Shown here: positions 51,077-61,772 of the stretch, in pieces
Position numbering within the stretch: the first letter of the stretch is position 1
How the letters are laid out: each line of letters starts with the position of its first letter
Notes under the pieces: generated by a model
Databases searched by the model: none
What the model saw: only the letters and a program-made list of their open reading frames with translations
What the model was told of the DNA's origin: nothing
Program-made: the position numbers and the translations under genes
NCBI GenBank assembly: GCA_024509875.1
Contig: JAMPIV010016259.1
Span: forward strand, 62,001 to 126,000
Direction: 5' to 3'
DNA: 64,000 nt
Source of the DNA: Oreohelix idahoensis
Lineage: Eukaryota > Mollusca > Gastropoda > Stylommatophora > Oreohelicidae

Positions 51077-53940
51077 GTAGGAGAAGCCTAAAAATAGGAA
51101 CATGGAATGTTAGAACTCTAAACGGAGAAGGAAAGCTTGACAATCTTATATTAGAGGCAACAGATATGAAACTCGTTATACTGGGAGTTGCAGAGGCAAG
51201 ACTTTTGGATACAGGCTACATAACAAGAGACCAGTACACGCTTATACATTCAGGAGGAGAAAAACATGAAAGAGGGGTAGGAATGTTGATAAAGAAGGAG
51301 TTAGAAAAATACGTATGTGGATACTGGACACACAATGACAGAATGATGTTACTAAAGATGAGAGCAAAGCCATTCGACATATCAATCTTACAAACTTATG
51401 CACCAACTAAAGATCACAGCGAGGAAGAAATAGAAGAATACTATGAAGAGCTACAACACACACTTAAACCAGTCAAATCTACAGATGTGTTGATAGTAAT
51501 GGGTGATATGAATGCAAAAGTAGGAAAAGGAAAATACAAGAAAATAGTAGGACAGTATGGATTAGGGACAAGAAATGATAGAGGAGACAGACTTATCCAG
51601 TTCTGTGAAGAAAACCAGCTGGTCATATGTAACACCTTTTTTGAACACCACCCAAGGAAATTATACACATGGAAAAGCCCAGGAGATGTAACACGAAATC
51701 AAATCGACTATATCATGATAAAACATAGATTTAAGAACAGTGTCACAAGTGCAAAGACACATCCTGGCGCCGACATAAATTCAGATCACAATCCAGTCGT
51801 CATCAAAGTAAATATAAAGCTGAAAAGAGCAGGAAACAGAAGACAGGAGGAACCCCAGATAGAAATATCAGCGCTGAAACAACCAGATATAAAACAGAAA
51901 TATTTAATCGACGTCAAAAATAAATATCAACAGTTATTGACAGAAAGCATGGAGCAGTATAGAAGAGAAAACCCAGAAGAAAAAGCAACCGCAAAATGGG
52001 AATGCTTAAAAACAAGCATACAATCAGCAAATGCAAATTTACCTAAAAAGGAGTCTAAGAAAAATCAAATTTGGATGACAGATGACATCTTGAATAAAAT
52101 GGCAGAAAGAAAGAAAGCAAAAAACACTCCAGAATATAAAACAATAGACAATGACATACGTACTATGTGTAGAGAAGCAAAAGAACGGTGGATAGAAACA
52201 AAATGCAAGGAAATAGAAGACTTGGAAGCAAAGCACATGACAAGAGATATGCATGAAGAAATAAAGAAATTATCAAATCGGTCGCGGTTTGCACAAGGAG
52301 GAAGCTGTATCAAGAACAAAAATGGTGTAATATTACTTGATGAGAAAGACATATCAAACAGATGGGCAGAATACGTAAAAGAACTATTCGAGGACAACAG
52401 AGGTAAAAAACCATCACCAGATTCTAATGAAGGCCCAAACATTCTCAGATCAGAAGTAGAGAATGCCATTCATATGATACAAAAAGGAAAATCAGCAGGC
52501 ATGGATAACATAAAAATTGAAATGATAGAAGCTCTGGAGAGCTTTGGTATAGATACAATCACAGAAATATGCAACGATATATACAATACAGGATATATAC
52601 CACACGACATGAAGACATCAGTTTTTATAACATTGCCCAAAAAACCAAATGCAACAGAATGTTCAGACTTCAGAACAATCAGCCTGATGAGTCATGCAAT
52701 TAAGATACTGCTCAAAATCATACAGGAAAGAATAAAAAGTAAAGTAGACAGCGAAATCCAAGAAGAACAGTTTGGTTTTAGACGGAACAGTGGAACAAGA
52801 GAGGCAATATTTTGCCTAAGAATATTAGCAGAAAAATATACAGAGGTCCAAAAAAGTATGTATATGTGCTTCATTGACTATAAGAAGGCTTTTGACAGAG
52901 TCCATCATGAGAAAATAATTGAATGCCTCAAAGACATAGGTATTGATGGAAAAGATATAAGAATACTCAGTAACCTTTATTGGGAGCAAACTGCCACAGT
53001 AAGATCGGGAAGGAATTATTCACCATACATAGACATAAAAAGAGGTGTCAGACAAGGTTGTGTGCTGTCCCCCTGCCTATTTAATTTATACACCGAAAAA
53101 ATTTTCAAACAGATACAGGAAATACCAGGACTGAACATCAGTGGAAGGTCAATAAACAACCTTAGATATGCAGATGATACCGTGTTGTTAGCTGAAAGCG
53201 AACAGGAGTTACAAGAACTAGTGAAGCAAGTGAACAGTATAAGTCATGAATATGGACTCGACATTAATATTGAGAAAACAAAAACTATGATAATTAGCAA
53301 AACAGACGATAAACCCACATTAAAGATAAGCGTAAATGGGAAAATCCTGGAACAAGTCAAGAGCTACGTATATCTTGGTCATATAATAACAGAAGATGGC
53401 AGATGTGAAACAGAAATCAAGAAGAGAATAGGAATGGCCAAAGCTACATTCAACAACATGAAACATATACTGACATCCAAACAGTTATCTCACAAATTAA
53501 AACTGAGAATCATAAAGTGTTATATATATTCTGCATTTCTGTATGGTGCAGAAACATGGACGATGAATAAGCATTTGGAAGAAAGAATTGAGGCTCTTGA
53601 AATGTGGATATATAGAAGAATGGGGCGTATCTCATGGAAAGAGATGAAAACAAATAAGGAGGTCCTAGAAAATCTAGGTATGAAAAGAGAACTAATGAGG
53701 GAGGTCAAAGTTCGGCAGCTAAAATACTTTGGCCACATAAAAAGGCATAACACCTTGCAGAAGACCATAACAGAAGGGAGAGTTGAAGGCAAACGTGCAA
53801 GGGGAAGACAGCGCTATAAGTGGGAAGATAACATCAAGAGATGGACAGGAAAGAGTCTATCAGAGTGCACCACCAAGACAAGAGACAGAAGACGTTGGAG
53901 ATCCATTACAGCCAACCTTCGTTGTGGAGATGGCAACTGA
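50977..53940 (+). CDS. LINE endonuclease and reverse transcriptase, fused in frame to E4 integrase end
   Basis: The first ~34 codons come from the E4 integrase; the LINE follows in the same frame. Endonuclease: GTWNVRTLNGEGK, AEARLL, LQTYAPTKDH, MGDMNAKVG, NQIDYIMI and GADINSDHNPV, all blocks of the AP-type nuclease. RT: ISLMSHAIKILLKI, FGFRRNSGTREAI, FIDYKKAFDRVHH (motif A), GVRQGCVLSPCLFN (motif B) and RYADDTVLLAE (motif C, ~53164-53196). The C-terminal domain has FLYGAETWT and GKRARGRQRYKWEDNIKRW. The GTG at 50977 is not a natural start; no ATG precedes the endonuclease in the LINE part. Catalytic residues are intact. The same clade is at 1-2713, but the two are clearly different families. 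Confidence 0.9.
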   Translation: MGEKVLLLVPGSSNKLQIGWQGPYTVLEKVSRTSRRSLKIGTWNVRTLNGEGKLDNLILEATDMKLVILGVAEARLLDTGYITRDQYTLIHSGGEKHERGVGMLIKKELEKYVCGYWTHNDRMMLLKMRAKPFDISILQTYAPTKDHSEEEIEEYYEELQHTLKPVKSTDVLIVMGDMNAKVGKGKYKKIVGQYGLGTRNDRGDRLIQFCEENQLVICNTFFEHHPRKLYTWKSPGDVTRNQIDYIMIKHRFKNSVTSAKTHPGADINSDHNPVVIKVNIKLKRAGNRRQEEPQIEISALKQPDIKQKYLIDVKNKYQQLLTESMEQYRRENPEEKATAKWECLKTSIQSANANLPKKESKKNQIWMTDDILNKMAERKKAKNTPEYKTIDNDIRTMCREAKERWIETKCKEIEDLEAKHMTRDMHEEIKKLSNRSRFAQGGSCIKNKNGVILLDEKDISNRWAEYVKELFEDNRGKKPSPDSNEGPNILRSEVENAIHMIQKGKSAGMDNIKIEMIEALESFGIDTITEICNDIYNTGYIPHDMKTSVFITLPKKPNATECSDFRTISLMSHAIKILLKIIQERIKSKVDSEIQEEQFGFRRNSGTREAIFCLRILAEKYTEVQKSMYMCFIDYKKAFDRVHHEKIIECLKDIGIDGKDIRILSNLYWEQTATVRSGRNYSPYIDIKRGVRQGCVLSPCLFNLYTEKIFKQIQEIPGLNISGRSINNLRYADDTVLLAESEQELQELVKQVNSISHEYGLDINIEKTKTMIISKTDDKPTLKISVNGKILEQVKSYVYLGHIITEDGRCETEIKKRIGMAKATFNNMKHILTSKQLSHKLKLRIIKCYIYSAFLYGAETWTMNKHLEERIEALEMWIYRRMGRISWKEMKTNKEVLENLGMKRELMREVKVRQLKYFGHIKRHNTLQKTITEGRVEGKRARGRQRYKWEDNIKRWTGKSLSECTTKTRDRRRWRSITANLRCGDGN

Positions 53941-53948
53941 TGATGATG
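51077..53948 (+). mobile_element. RTE-like LINE inserted in E4 integrase
   Basis: Flanked by the 11-bp duplication ATCTAGAACTA (51066-51076 and 53949-53959). It carries endonuclease and RT in one open frame, no 3' UTR, and ends in a TGATGATGATG tail overlapping the stop codon. It is slightly 5'-truncated: the first LINE codons lead straight into the endonuclease (KIGTWNVRTL) without a start of their own. The lack of any coding break suggests recent insertion. Confidence 0.94.
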
Positions 53949-53959
53949 ATCTAGAACTA

Positions 53960-55333
53960 ACTACAAGATAGACAAGAAAGGGAAGGAAAAAGTCTTTCAC
54001 GTGAACCTTTTAAATAAATACAATGAGAGAAACAATGTGGAAGGGACACACTTAATGACCTTAGCCATAGCCACTGAGATGAAGAATGAACCTCTCACCT
54101 CTGTTGAATACCCACTGAAACCATGTTAGTCTCCTGCACAGGTAAAGATTAGTAAACATCTGACAACAAGGCAGAGGGATAAGATTCAAAAGGTTCTGGA
54201 GAATCATACAGACGTGTTAACGGATAAACCGGGGCACACCAACTTGTTGGAATATGACATGAAACTACTAGACCCAACACCCATCTGTATGAGAGCCTAT
54301 ACTATCCCATTTGCAAAAGAGAAAGCTTTGAAAGAGGAGATAGATTATCTGTTACAAGAAGGGATCATTTCTCACAGTGAATCTCCGTATAGCTCCAGTG
54401 TGGTATTGTTGAGGAAACTCTCTGGTGAACATAGACTGTGCATAGATTACAGGAAACTGAATGCTGTCACAGAAAGTCTGGTGGATCCATTACCTGATAC
54501 TAACCAACTGTTTGCCAGGTTGAACAAGGCAAAATATTTTTCCAAGGTAGATCTCAGCAAGGGATATTACCAAATTCCAGGGAAGAATGAGATCCGACCT
54601 TATCTGGCGTTTAGCACATCGGAAGGGCACTATGAGTTTAACATGTTACCTTTGGATTGAAGAATGCCCGAGTGTGATTTCCAGAATGATGCGAAAATTG
54701 TTGGATCCACTGAAAAACCCATGTATAACAAATTTCATGGATGATATCCTCATCGCTACGGAAACACTTGAAGAACACGTAAACTCTTTGAATATGCTAT
54801 TTGATAGACTCAGAGAGGACAATTTGACTGCTAGACCAACAAAATGTTGTATTGGATGCAAGGAATTGGAATTCTTGGGACATACGGTACATCAGGGAAG
54901 CATGACCCTTGACCCCAAGAACCTGGAGAAATTACAGAGAGCACACAGACCACAGACTAAAAAGGATGTGCGATCCTTTGTGTCACTTTGTGGCTTTTAT
55001 CAAAAGTACATTACAAACTTTAAGTCTGTGTTTGCGCCTCTGACGGATTTAACTCGCAAAGGAAAAGCAGATAAAATTGAATGGTCGGCAGAATGTGAAT
55101 TGGCATATAATGAGTTAAAGGAAAAACTCACCAGCAAGCCTATATTGAAATTACCTGATTTGAGTCAGGAATTCGTGGTAAGAACGGACGCTGGTAATGT
55201 GGGCTTGGGGGCCACTTTGTTACAAAGGTCCTCTTCACCAGCTGGGGAATTGAACCCAGTTGCTTATGCCAGTCGCAAATTAAACCGAGCGGAACAAAAT
55301 TACTCAACAATTGAAAAAGAAGTTTTAGATCTA
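53960..55333 (+). pseudogene. E4 integrase end, reverse transcriptase, RNase H start
   Basis: After the LINE, KIDKKGKEKVFHVNLLN completes the integrase module. A TAG at 54127-54129 and frame changes precede the RT. RT appears in two frames: CIDYRKLNAV, FSKVDLSKGYYQI and FNMLP in the first (54214-54660), then SRMMRKLLDPLKN and FMDDILIATET in the second (to ~55330). Two single-base losses near 54650-54670 account for the shift. RNase H begins (VVRTDAGNVGLGA, YASRKLNRAEQNYS) and is cut at 55333 by the Tigger element. Confidence 0.87.
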
Positions 55334-57699
55334 CAGTAGAACTCCATTTATCCGAACCCCAATTATCCGAACATCCAATTATCCGAACACTTTGTCCAGA
55401 AAAAAAAAACCAGGTGCCACCAGTCACGTTAGACTACAATTCTGAATCTTTTGATGCGGCAAGCTTCAAATGTGTGCGAACAATTTGTAGAGGATGGGAT
55501 GAGCTAATGGTCGGTCGCTTACATACAGGAAGTCGTTAGATCATTATATCATAAAGTCAGTTAATATCTGGTTTACCAATCCAGTGTACGAGTGCGTTCT
55601 AGGCAGAACACTGGCTAAACAGACAGTTCAACTTAAAATAATTGTCTCTGCTACCACAGCAGAATAATTTTGGTGTACAAGTATTTCTCTGTGCGATAAG
55701 GCATCTTCCAGTAGGCCTAATGCATATAAAAGGAACCGCAATGTTTTGTCAATTGAAACGAAAACAGAAATTATCAAGAGACTAGGAAAAAGTGAAACTG
55801 TGTCTTCACTTGCGAGGATTTTCAATGTTGGGAAAGCTACCGTCTCTGACATCAAAAGTAACAAGGATAAAATTATGAGTTTTGCATCGAAATTGGATAG
55901 TGAAAATGGGTCGAAGAAACGTAAAACCATGAGAAATGCGAAAGATTTGAAATTGGAAGAGGCTTTGTATATATGGTTTGTGCAAAGAAGAAGCAAAGGG
56001 GAACCTATCTCTGGCTCTCTATTGTGTGAAAAGGCACTTCAGTTCAACAATCAACTTGACGGTCCTCCTGACTTTAAGGCTAGCCAGGGATGGTTAAGAA
56101 ACTTTAAATCTCGTCATGGCATACGAGAATTGGAGATTCAAGGGGAATCTTTATCTAGCGATGCAACTGCCGCTGAAAATTTTAAAGAAACATTCTTGGC
56201 TTTTTTGGAAGAAGAAGGTTATTCACTCGATGATGTGTATAATGCCGATGAGACTGGCTTATACTGGAAATCATTGCCTCAAAAATCACTTGCATCTCAG
56301 CGCGAAGCAGCTGCCCCTGGGTTTAAAAAGTGCAAAGAGAGAGTAACAATTTCGGTAGCCGCGAATGCCAGTGGAAGTCATCGTTTACCGGTGCTAATGA
56401 TCGGCAAAGCCAAAAAACCACGTTGTTTAAAGAATGTGACATGTCTCCCATTGTGCTACAAAGCACAGAAGAGTGCTTGGATGAATAGTGAAATATTTCT
56501 TGATTGGTATACAAATCAGTTCATCCCAAATGTGAAGAGGTTGAGAGAACAAGAAAAGAAAACTGGAAAAGTAATTCTTCTACTGGACAATGCACCATCT
56601 CATCCAGAGACGGATACATTGAATGCAGTTGATGCAAATTTTAAAGTAATTTTTCTGCCTCCCAATGTAACAGCACTGATTCAACCAATGGATCAGGGTG
56701 TTATAGCAAAGCTTAAAAAGATGTACAAGAAGGAAGTCCTGCGTCGTTTATTGTTGGCTGAAGATGAAGAAAGTGTGGTGGCGTTTTCCAAAAAGCTTAA
56801 TCTCAAAGACTGCTGCTATATGTTAGCTGATGCTTGGACCACCCTGTCACAAGATAATCTCAACAAGGCTTGGAATAGATTGCTTGGGAAAAAAGGAGGA
56901 AATGAAACTACTGCAGTGGACACAAATGATGATTGTATAAATGAAGTTGTGGAACTGTTTCAAGCAATGCCCGGATTTTCGGACTGTGACAAAGATGATG
57001 CACACATGTGGCTAGAAGATGATAATGATTCTGGTTTTCAGTTTTTGAATGACGAAGAAATTTTGTCTTTTGTGCAAGAAGAAAACCAAATACATGTAGT
57101 GACCGATGATGAAGACTCCTCAGAAGTACATGATGTACTTGTAGATTATGAAGAAAACCCAAAACGTCGACCAAGTCCTGAAGAGGCCTTTATAGCACTA
57201 GAAACAGCGATGGCTTGGTACGAGCAAGAAGATGACAGCTGTCCTACACAGCTTCTGCTGTTGAAGAGAATGCGGGACTTAGCAGCCAAAAGGAGACTAT
57301 CCAGTTTGGTGCAAAAGAGGATTCCTCATTATTTTAAATAGTGGGCTACATCTGTGCAAGTACATGTATACGTAAGTTGCGCATGGTTTTGAATCGTTTG
57401 TAATGTTATTTTGAAAACATTTCTCTTTCTTAAAAAAACATAATTAATACAAATAGTACATGCACTGCTGTGTAATAAAAGATTTTGGTGATACGGTGAT
57501 CTAATACAGTGTGGGTATTATTATTACAGTACAAGTAAATATGTTTTAATGTGTATTTCCCTTGTGATGGTTAATTATTTTTAGAAATACGAGCGTATGT
57601 GTACATGTACTCGATACATTATGTAATCCAATTATCCGAACATTTGATTATCCGAACGATGCTCGGTCCCAAGGGGTTCGGATAAATGGAGTTCTACTG
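55334..57699 (+). mobile_element. Tigger/pogo-type DNA transposon
   Basis: Perfect 27-bp inverted repeats (55334-55360 and 57673-57699, starting CAGTAGAACTCC) with TA at each side (55332-55333 and 57700-57701). One intact transposase gene lies inside. The motif TTATCCGAAC occurs repeatedly next to both ends (55370-55390; 57630-57658), probably transposase binding sites. Inserted in the RNase H region of E4. It looks complete and possibly active. Confidence 0.95.
55746..57341 (+). CDS. Tigger/pogo-like transposase (CENP-B type HTH, DDE_1)
   Basis: A 531-residue protein that would bind the inverted repeats and catalyse cut-and-paste movement. Residues ~1-50 form a psq-like helix-turn-helix (VSSLARIFNVGKATVSDIKS). 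Residues ~65-135 form the second, CENP-B-type domain (EPISGSLLCEKALQFNN, GWLRNFKSRHGI). The DDE_1 catalytic domain has YNADETGLYW (D1), LLLDNAPSHP (D2) and QPMDQGVIAKLK (D3, 34 residues after D2). The C-terminus is acidic and ends PHYFK. The listed start is a codon read as Met in a frame open slightly upstream; the natural start may lie between 55720 and 55746. No stop or frameshift. The same domain set occurs in the domesticated jerky/CENP-B family, but the perfect inverted repeats argue for a transposon. Confidence 0.92.
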   Translation: MSIETKTEIIKRLGKSETVSSLARIFNVGKATVSDIKSNKDKIMSFASKLDSENGSKKRKTMRNAKDLKLEEALYIWFVQRRSKGEPISGSLLCEKALQFNNQLDGPPDFKASQGWLRNFKSRHGIRELEIQGESLSSDATAAENFKETFLAFLEEEGYSLDDVYNADETGLYWKSLPQKSLASQREAAAPGFKKCKERVTISVAANASGSHRLPVLMIGKAKKPRCLKNVTCLPLCYKAQKSAWMNSEIFLDWYTNQFIPNVKRLREQEKKTGKVILLLDNAPSHPETDTLNAVDANFKVIFLPPNVTALIQPMDQGVIAKLKKMYKKEVLRRLLLAEDEESVVAFSKKLNLKDCCYMLADAWTTLSQDNLNKAWNRLLGKKGGNETTAVDTNDDCINEVVELFQAMPGFSDCDKDDAHMWLEDDNDSGFQFLNDEEILSFVQEENQIHVVTDDEDSSEVHDVLVDYEENPKRRPSPEEAFIALETAMAWYEQEDDSCPTQLLLLKRMRDLAAKRRLSSLVQKRIPHYFK

Positions 57700-57701
57700 T
57701 A

Positions 57702-57913
57702 TTTATATTGTAGAACATTCGTGGTACAATCAGATCATCAGCCATTAGTATTTTTGGCCCAGGCAAAACATGGAAATGCCCTTTTATTAAGGTGGTCTTT
57801 GCTCATTCAACCTTACTCGTTTACCATTGAATACATTCCTGGATCGCAGAATGTTGGGGCAGATTTTTGAGTAGGCACCCACCTGCAGAAACCCAGGATA
57901 GTCATAAAGCCTA
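57702..57913 (+). pseudogene. E4 RNase H C-terminal remnant
   Basis: FVVQSDHQPLVFLAQAKHGN and SFTIEYIPGSQNVGADF match the E3 RNase H end. A one-base loss converts the final ADFLSR-type motif to a stop at 57870. The segment joining it to EKEVLDL before the Tigger element lacks about ten residues, so E4 RNase H was damaged independently of the transposon. Confidence 0.82.
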
Positions 57914-57976
57914 GTTGAGTTAATTTGATCGGGATTGTTAACACGGATTATAAAGATGCCTTGGGATGCATCCTTT

Positions 57977-57990
57977 TAAGAGGGGAGGTG
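57977..57990 (+). promoter_or_regulatory. Polypurine tract of E4
   Basis: TAAGAGGGGAGGTG directly precedes the 3' LTR. Confidence 0.78.
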
Positions 57991-60548
57991 TGTGGTAAAA
58001 TGCACCGTTTTAACCCTCGAGCTTAAATTATAATGATAATACTGTATTTGAATTTTGTTCCAATACGCCAAGATAGATCCTCTACACATCCCGCCACCAT
58101 TGCTCTACCCTGCTCATATTTCTCAAAAGTCAAATTCTAGTGACGTAAAGTTACCGTTTATAACCCGCTACTATAAAAATTTGAAAATTGTCAAGGTCGA
58201 TAAAATCTAATGCAAAATATTGGACACTACTTGAATTTTTTTAAACTAACGTATTCTAAGAAGCTATTATTAGTTACAACATGCGACAGTTGTCGTTAGA
58301 CTTCGTTTTTTTTCAGAACGGGGCAAACTGCAGCTGAGAAATAAATAACTACATTTGAAAAATACTCGAGTAATAAATTACAGTAGTTATATTTTTTTCT
58401 TTTTAAGAACGTCGTATTTTCAAAAAAAAAAAACGCCAGTGAGCGGCTTGCGTTTTGAATCTATTAACGCCACGCGATGGTACCCATCCCTATTACCAAA
58501 GGCTTTTTCGTTACTCCGTACTAATTTTTAAATATAACATGAAACCGTTTTGGCAGTCGGCCAACACGTGTTTCGTCTTAAAAAAAGACGGGAGATAGAG
58601 AGAAAAGGGGGTTTAGTATGGAAAAAGTCTAAACCCACTTGGGTATTGTCAAACTGAAACTAATGAACCAAAATAAGTGCAGGAGAGAAAAGTACAAAGA
58701 TGCAAACTTAGATAAAGACGTAGATGAAAACATACTGGTTAGATAAAGGACACTAGCCTGATTAATAATCACTTTCCAGCTTTTAAATCGCTTCAAAAGT
58801 GACTGAGTTATCGCATAAATAAAAAAAATTGACAACAGATAGACGGACACACTGATAGCCCAGCTCAATTTAAAGGTTACATTTTTCTAGTCGCGTTGGT
58901 TGGAAACAAGTCAAATTGGCTTGCCTCATTTTGATAGACACTACGAGTGAGGAAGGGAGAGTTAACTTTGAAGTTTTGCCAGTCTAAAGCGACACATAGT
59001 CTAAACAGTAATATTAGAATCAGACTGACGAACTTATTGATAAACGTACATAAATGTTTGGGATTTTCAAAAAAGAGTCAAATCGGCGTAGTTTAAACTG
59101 ATTGGCTAATGTTAGTATAGACATAGAGGGAATAAAACTAACGCTTCTGCTACGCAGGGTGCCACTTGACAAATATTTCCTACAAGCAAGGTTCAATGCA
59201 GGGCAATTAGTGATCGAAATTGCCTTTGCGTCTGAAGCAGCAGCTATCTAAAGTGACCCATTGATAGCCTGTTAACCTTCAACAAATTGTGTGATTTATT
59301 CATTGATTGCGATAAGATGAATAACCTTTTTTAATACATTATTAGATGTAGAGGCCAACCCAGATAGGGCGCCATAACATTGTGTGTGTACGACCTTATG
59401 CCTTTGTGGAAGATTGCGACATACTAGGAGCACAGGCATGTCTAAGCAGACTTAGGAAGCAAATCAAAATAAACTTGAGTTGAATAATATCATACATTAT
59501 TTGGATTGTAAGACCAGAAAGTCACTGGCAGGCCTATTGTTATATTAACTCTGGAAGAAAAGAAAAGAATGTATTTCAGCTGAAGATGAAGATGATGTAT
59601 AGTGACAGGGGCGTTGAGACTATGTATAAAAGAAGATACCCACTGTTTATGAAGCAGTCACAGTAAAGTTAAAGACTGTAGCTAATTTGGTTAGCTCTTT
59701 TATCTGATCACAATCCATGTTTAATGATGTTAAATTGGTAGTGGTGGAGATAATTAACTAGAGACTTAGGGAGGCTTGTTCCTCTTGTTTCAGGGTTACA
59801 TCACCCAGTATCAAGTTGGTCAGAAGCCGGAGCTGCAGAATTTGAGGCAACCTACCGGTTGTTTCTATATCGAAGCCTAAGAGTATTAGCAGTCTCCAGT
59901 ATACACTGTAGTGAAGCAGTGTGCAGTTTTCTCGAGCAAGTCATTCAGTGTCAACAAGAATTCAAAGATAAGCCAAAATCTTGCGGGCTTATATGCAAAC
60001 TCAAATGTGTTTAATCTCCACCCTATTCAGAAACAGTTTGTGATATGATGCGAAAACCAGTTTTTCCCAATATTGACTCTTCATAGAACAGTATTTTCCA
60101 ACAGGGAATAAAAGTTTATAAACATTAACATATTAAGATACATTGGACAGATGTCCTCCATGTGTATTTAATTTGGTATAAAACCATATTTTCACTTTTA
60201 TGTTTTAAACATTCCTGTCTTAAAAAAATTTGAGGGACAGGAAATTAAAATTGTACATATATATCATAACTTTAAACCCAGTCTTGTTTATTCGATTTTA
60301 GTGAGTTAAAATTGTATTTGGTTAACGCAATTATCACTACATTTTTCATTACCCTAGACACCAAGCCATATAAATAACATTACAAACACTAGATACCCAA
60401 AATAAATCCCAGAGTGAGATCGTAGAGTGGTAGCAGTCAGGTACCATGAGAACATCACCATCAACTATTAGACTGAGGGACTTGCATAGCTGACCTCACT
60501 TTGTAGACACATACTGACTACTTCTCTTTAACATCCAAACCCACCACA
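57991..60548 (+). repeat. E4 3' LTR (2558 bp)
   Basis: Uninterrupted partner of the split 5' LTR. It preserves the empty E2 target (TACGACCTTATG at ~59388) and ends at the TCTAT duplication. Confidence 0.95.
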
Positions 60549-61772
60549 TCTATAATTGGTGTTTTTAGTTCCCAGGGTGGTATTGTGCTTCTATATTTAT
60601 TACCATTTTTAATTGTGTTTGACAGTTCTTTGAACTGTGTTAGATCTTCTATAGTTCTCCACCCTGTTGGATATCTTTCTTTATTTAAGGGGACATCCCA
60701 TACACTTGGTTGGTTTTTGACAAATGCTTTATGTGCTGGGTGGGTCACGTCTTGTGCTACTTTACTCCAATAATTTAATCTTAGTTCTTTCCGTCTTAAA
60801 CCAAGGGGCGGTATGCCAAGAGCTACTTCTAGTGCTTCTACTGGTGTTGATATAAATGCACCTGTAATGGTTCTCATGGCTGTATTTCGAATCCTTTCTA
60901 GTTTTGTTTTGTTAGAAGCTGCAGATGAGTCATAGACTATGCTGGCATAATCTAGTTTCCCCCTGATGAAAGACTTGTAGAACATACGCATTGTTGTATT
61001 GCTGGCCCCCCATCCATTACCTTTTACTATCCTTAGTATATTTAGGGGTCCCCTACAGCTTTCTACTAAATTGTCTATATGTTTATTTCAATTTAGTTCT
61101 TTATCTAAAGTTATGCCCAGAAATCTAGTTGTTGAGGAGGTACATATTTTCTGTCCTTTAATGGTTATATTGATTTTGTTATTTAAAAAAAAATGTCCTT
61201 TGCTGAATATCATACCTACTGTTTTGTTTACATTAATTTGGTACAGCAAAATACCTGTCCTGTAAAACGTTTTCTAGATACTTATACCAGTAATGCCAAT
61301 CCTTTTCATTTTGCAAAGAGCTCCATCTCTCCAGCATTCATCATATGCTCTAGCGACATCCAAAAAGACTGCCACTGTTTTCTCTTTCCTCTTGAACCCT
61401 AGCTTTACATCGTGTTCTAATCTTGCAAGCTGGTCTACTGTACTTCTGTCTGCTCCAAACCCTGACTGGGTTGGGCTATATAACTGAATTTTTTCCAGGT
61501 AGAATTTAACTCTTTTAACTCTTTTGTTAACAACAGTTTCCAGTATTTTGCCTAGTTAAGGAGATAGGCCTATATGAACTTACATCATGGGCTTCCTTAT
61601 TGGGTTTTAGGATGGGTACTATCATAGCTACTTTCCATGCTTTTGGTATCTTTCCTAAGCTCCAGATTTTGTTATACAGGGAAGTTATTACGTTTATAGT
61701 TTTTTTGGGGTACTTTCTTAAGGATTTCATAACTAAATTTTTCATGCCCTGTGGCAGTATTAGATTTCTCTT
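60549..61772 (-). mobile_element. E5: 5' half of RNase H-bearing LINE, split by E4
   Basis: Minus-strand reading: remnants of RT blocks (KIPKAWKVAMIVPILKP, SYRPISLT, then QSGFGADRSTVDQLARLEHD and VAVFLDVARAYDECW, motif A). A deletion follows that removes motifs B and C. Then come FLGITLDKELN, the thumb-like region and YKSFIRGKLDYASIVYDSSA ... GIPPLGLRRKELRL up to E4. The frame then continues in the RNase H at 26595. Several stops and frameshifts are present. The right end near 61772 is a 5' truncation or unrelated junction. RT plus C-terminal RNase H fits the I/R1/LOA-type LINE groups. Confidence 0.83.

Larger units (their letters stand above)
26596..60548 (+). mobile_element. E4: Gmr1-like Ty3/gypsy element, 34 kb with nested insertions
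   Basis: LTRs of about 2.56 kb (26596-28005 joined to 36720-37873; and 57991-60548) start TGTGGTAAAATG and end CCACCACA. The 5-bp duplication TCTAT lies at 26591-26595 and 60549-60553. Internal order is gag, protease, integrase, reverse transcriptase, RNase H. Removing E2, E3, an RTE-like LINE and a Tigger transposon leaves roughly 9.6 kb. The host site is the E5 LINE, whose RNase H frame continues across the empty site. E4 is older than everything inside it and is dead: stop in protease, integrase core missing, frameshifts in RT and RNase H. Confidence 0.93.

Noticed and set aside
55746..57341. Domesticated host gene of the jerky/CENP-B family
   Set aside because: Perfect 27-bp inverted repeats and a TA duplication show it is still a transposon, and it sits inside E4.
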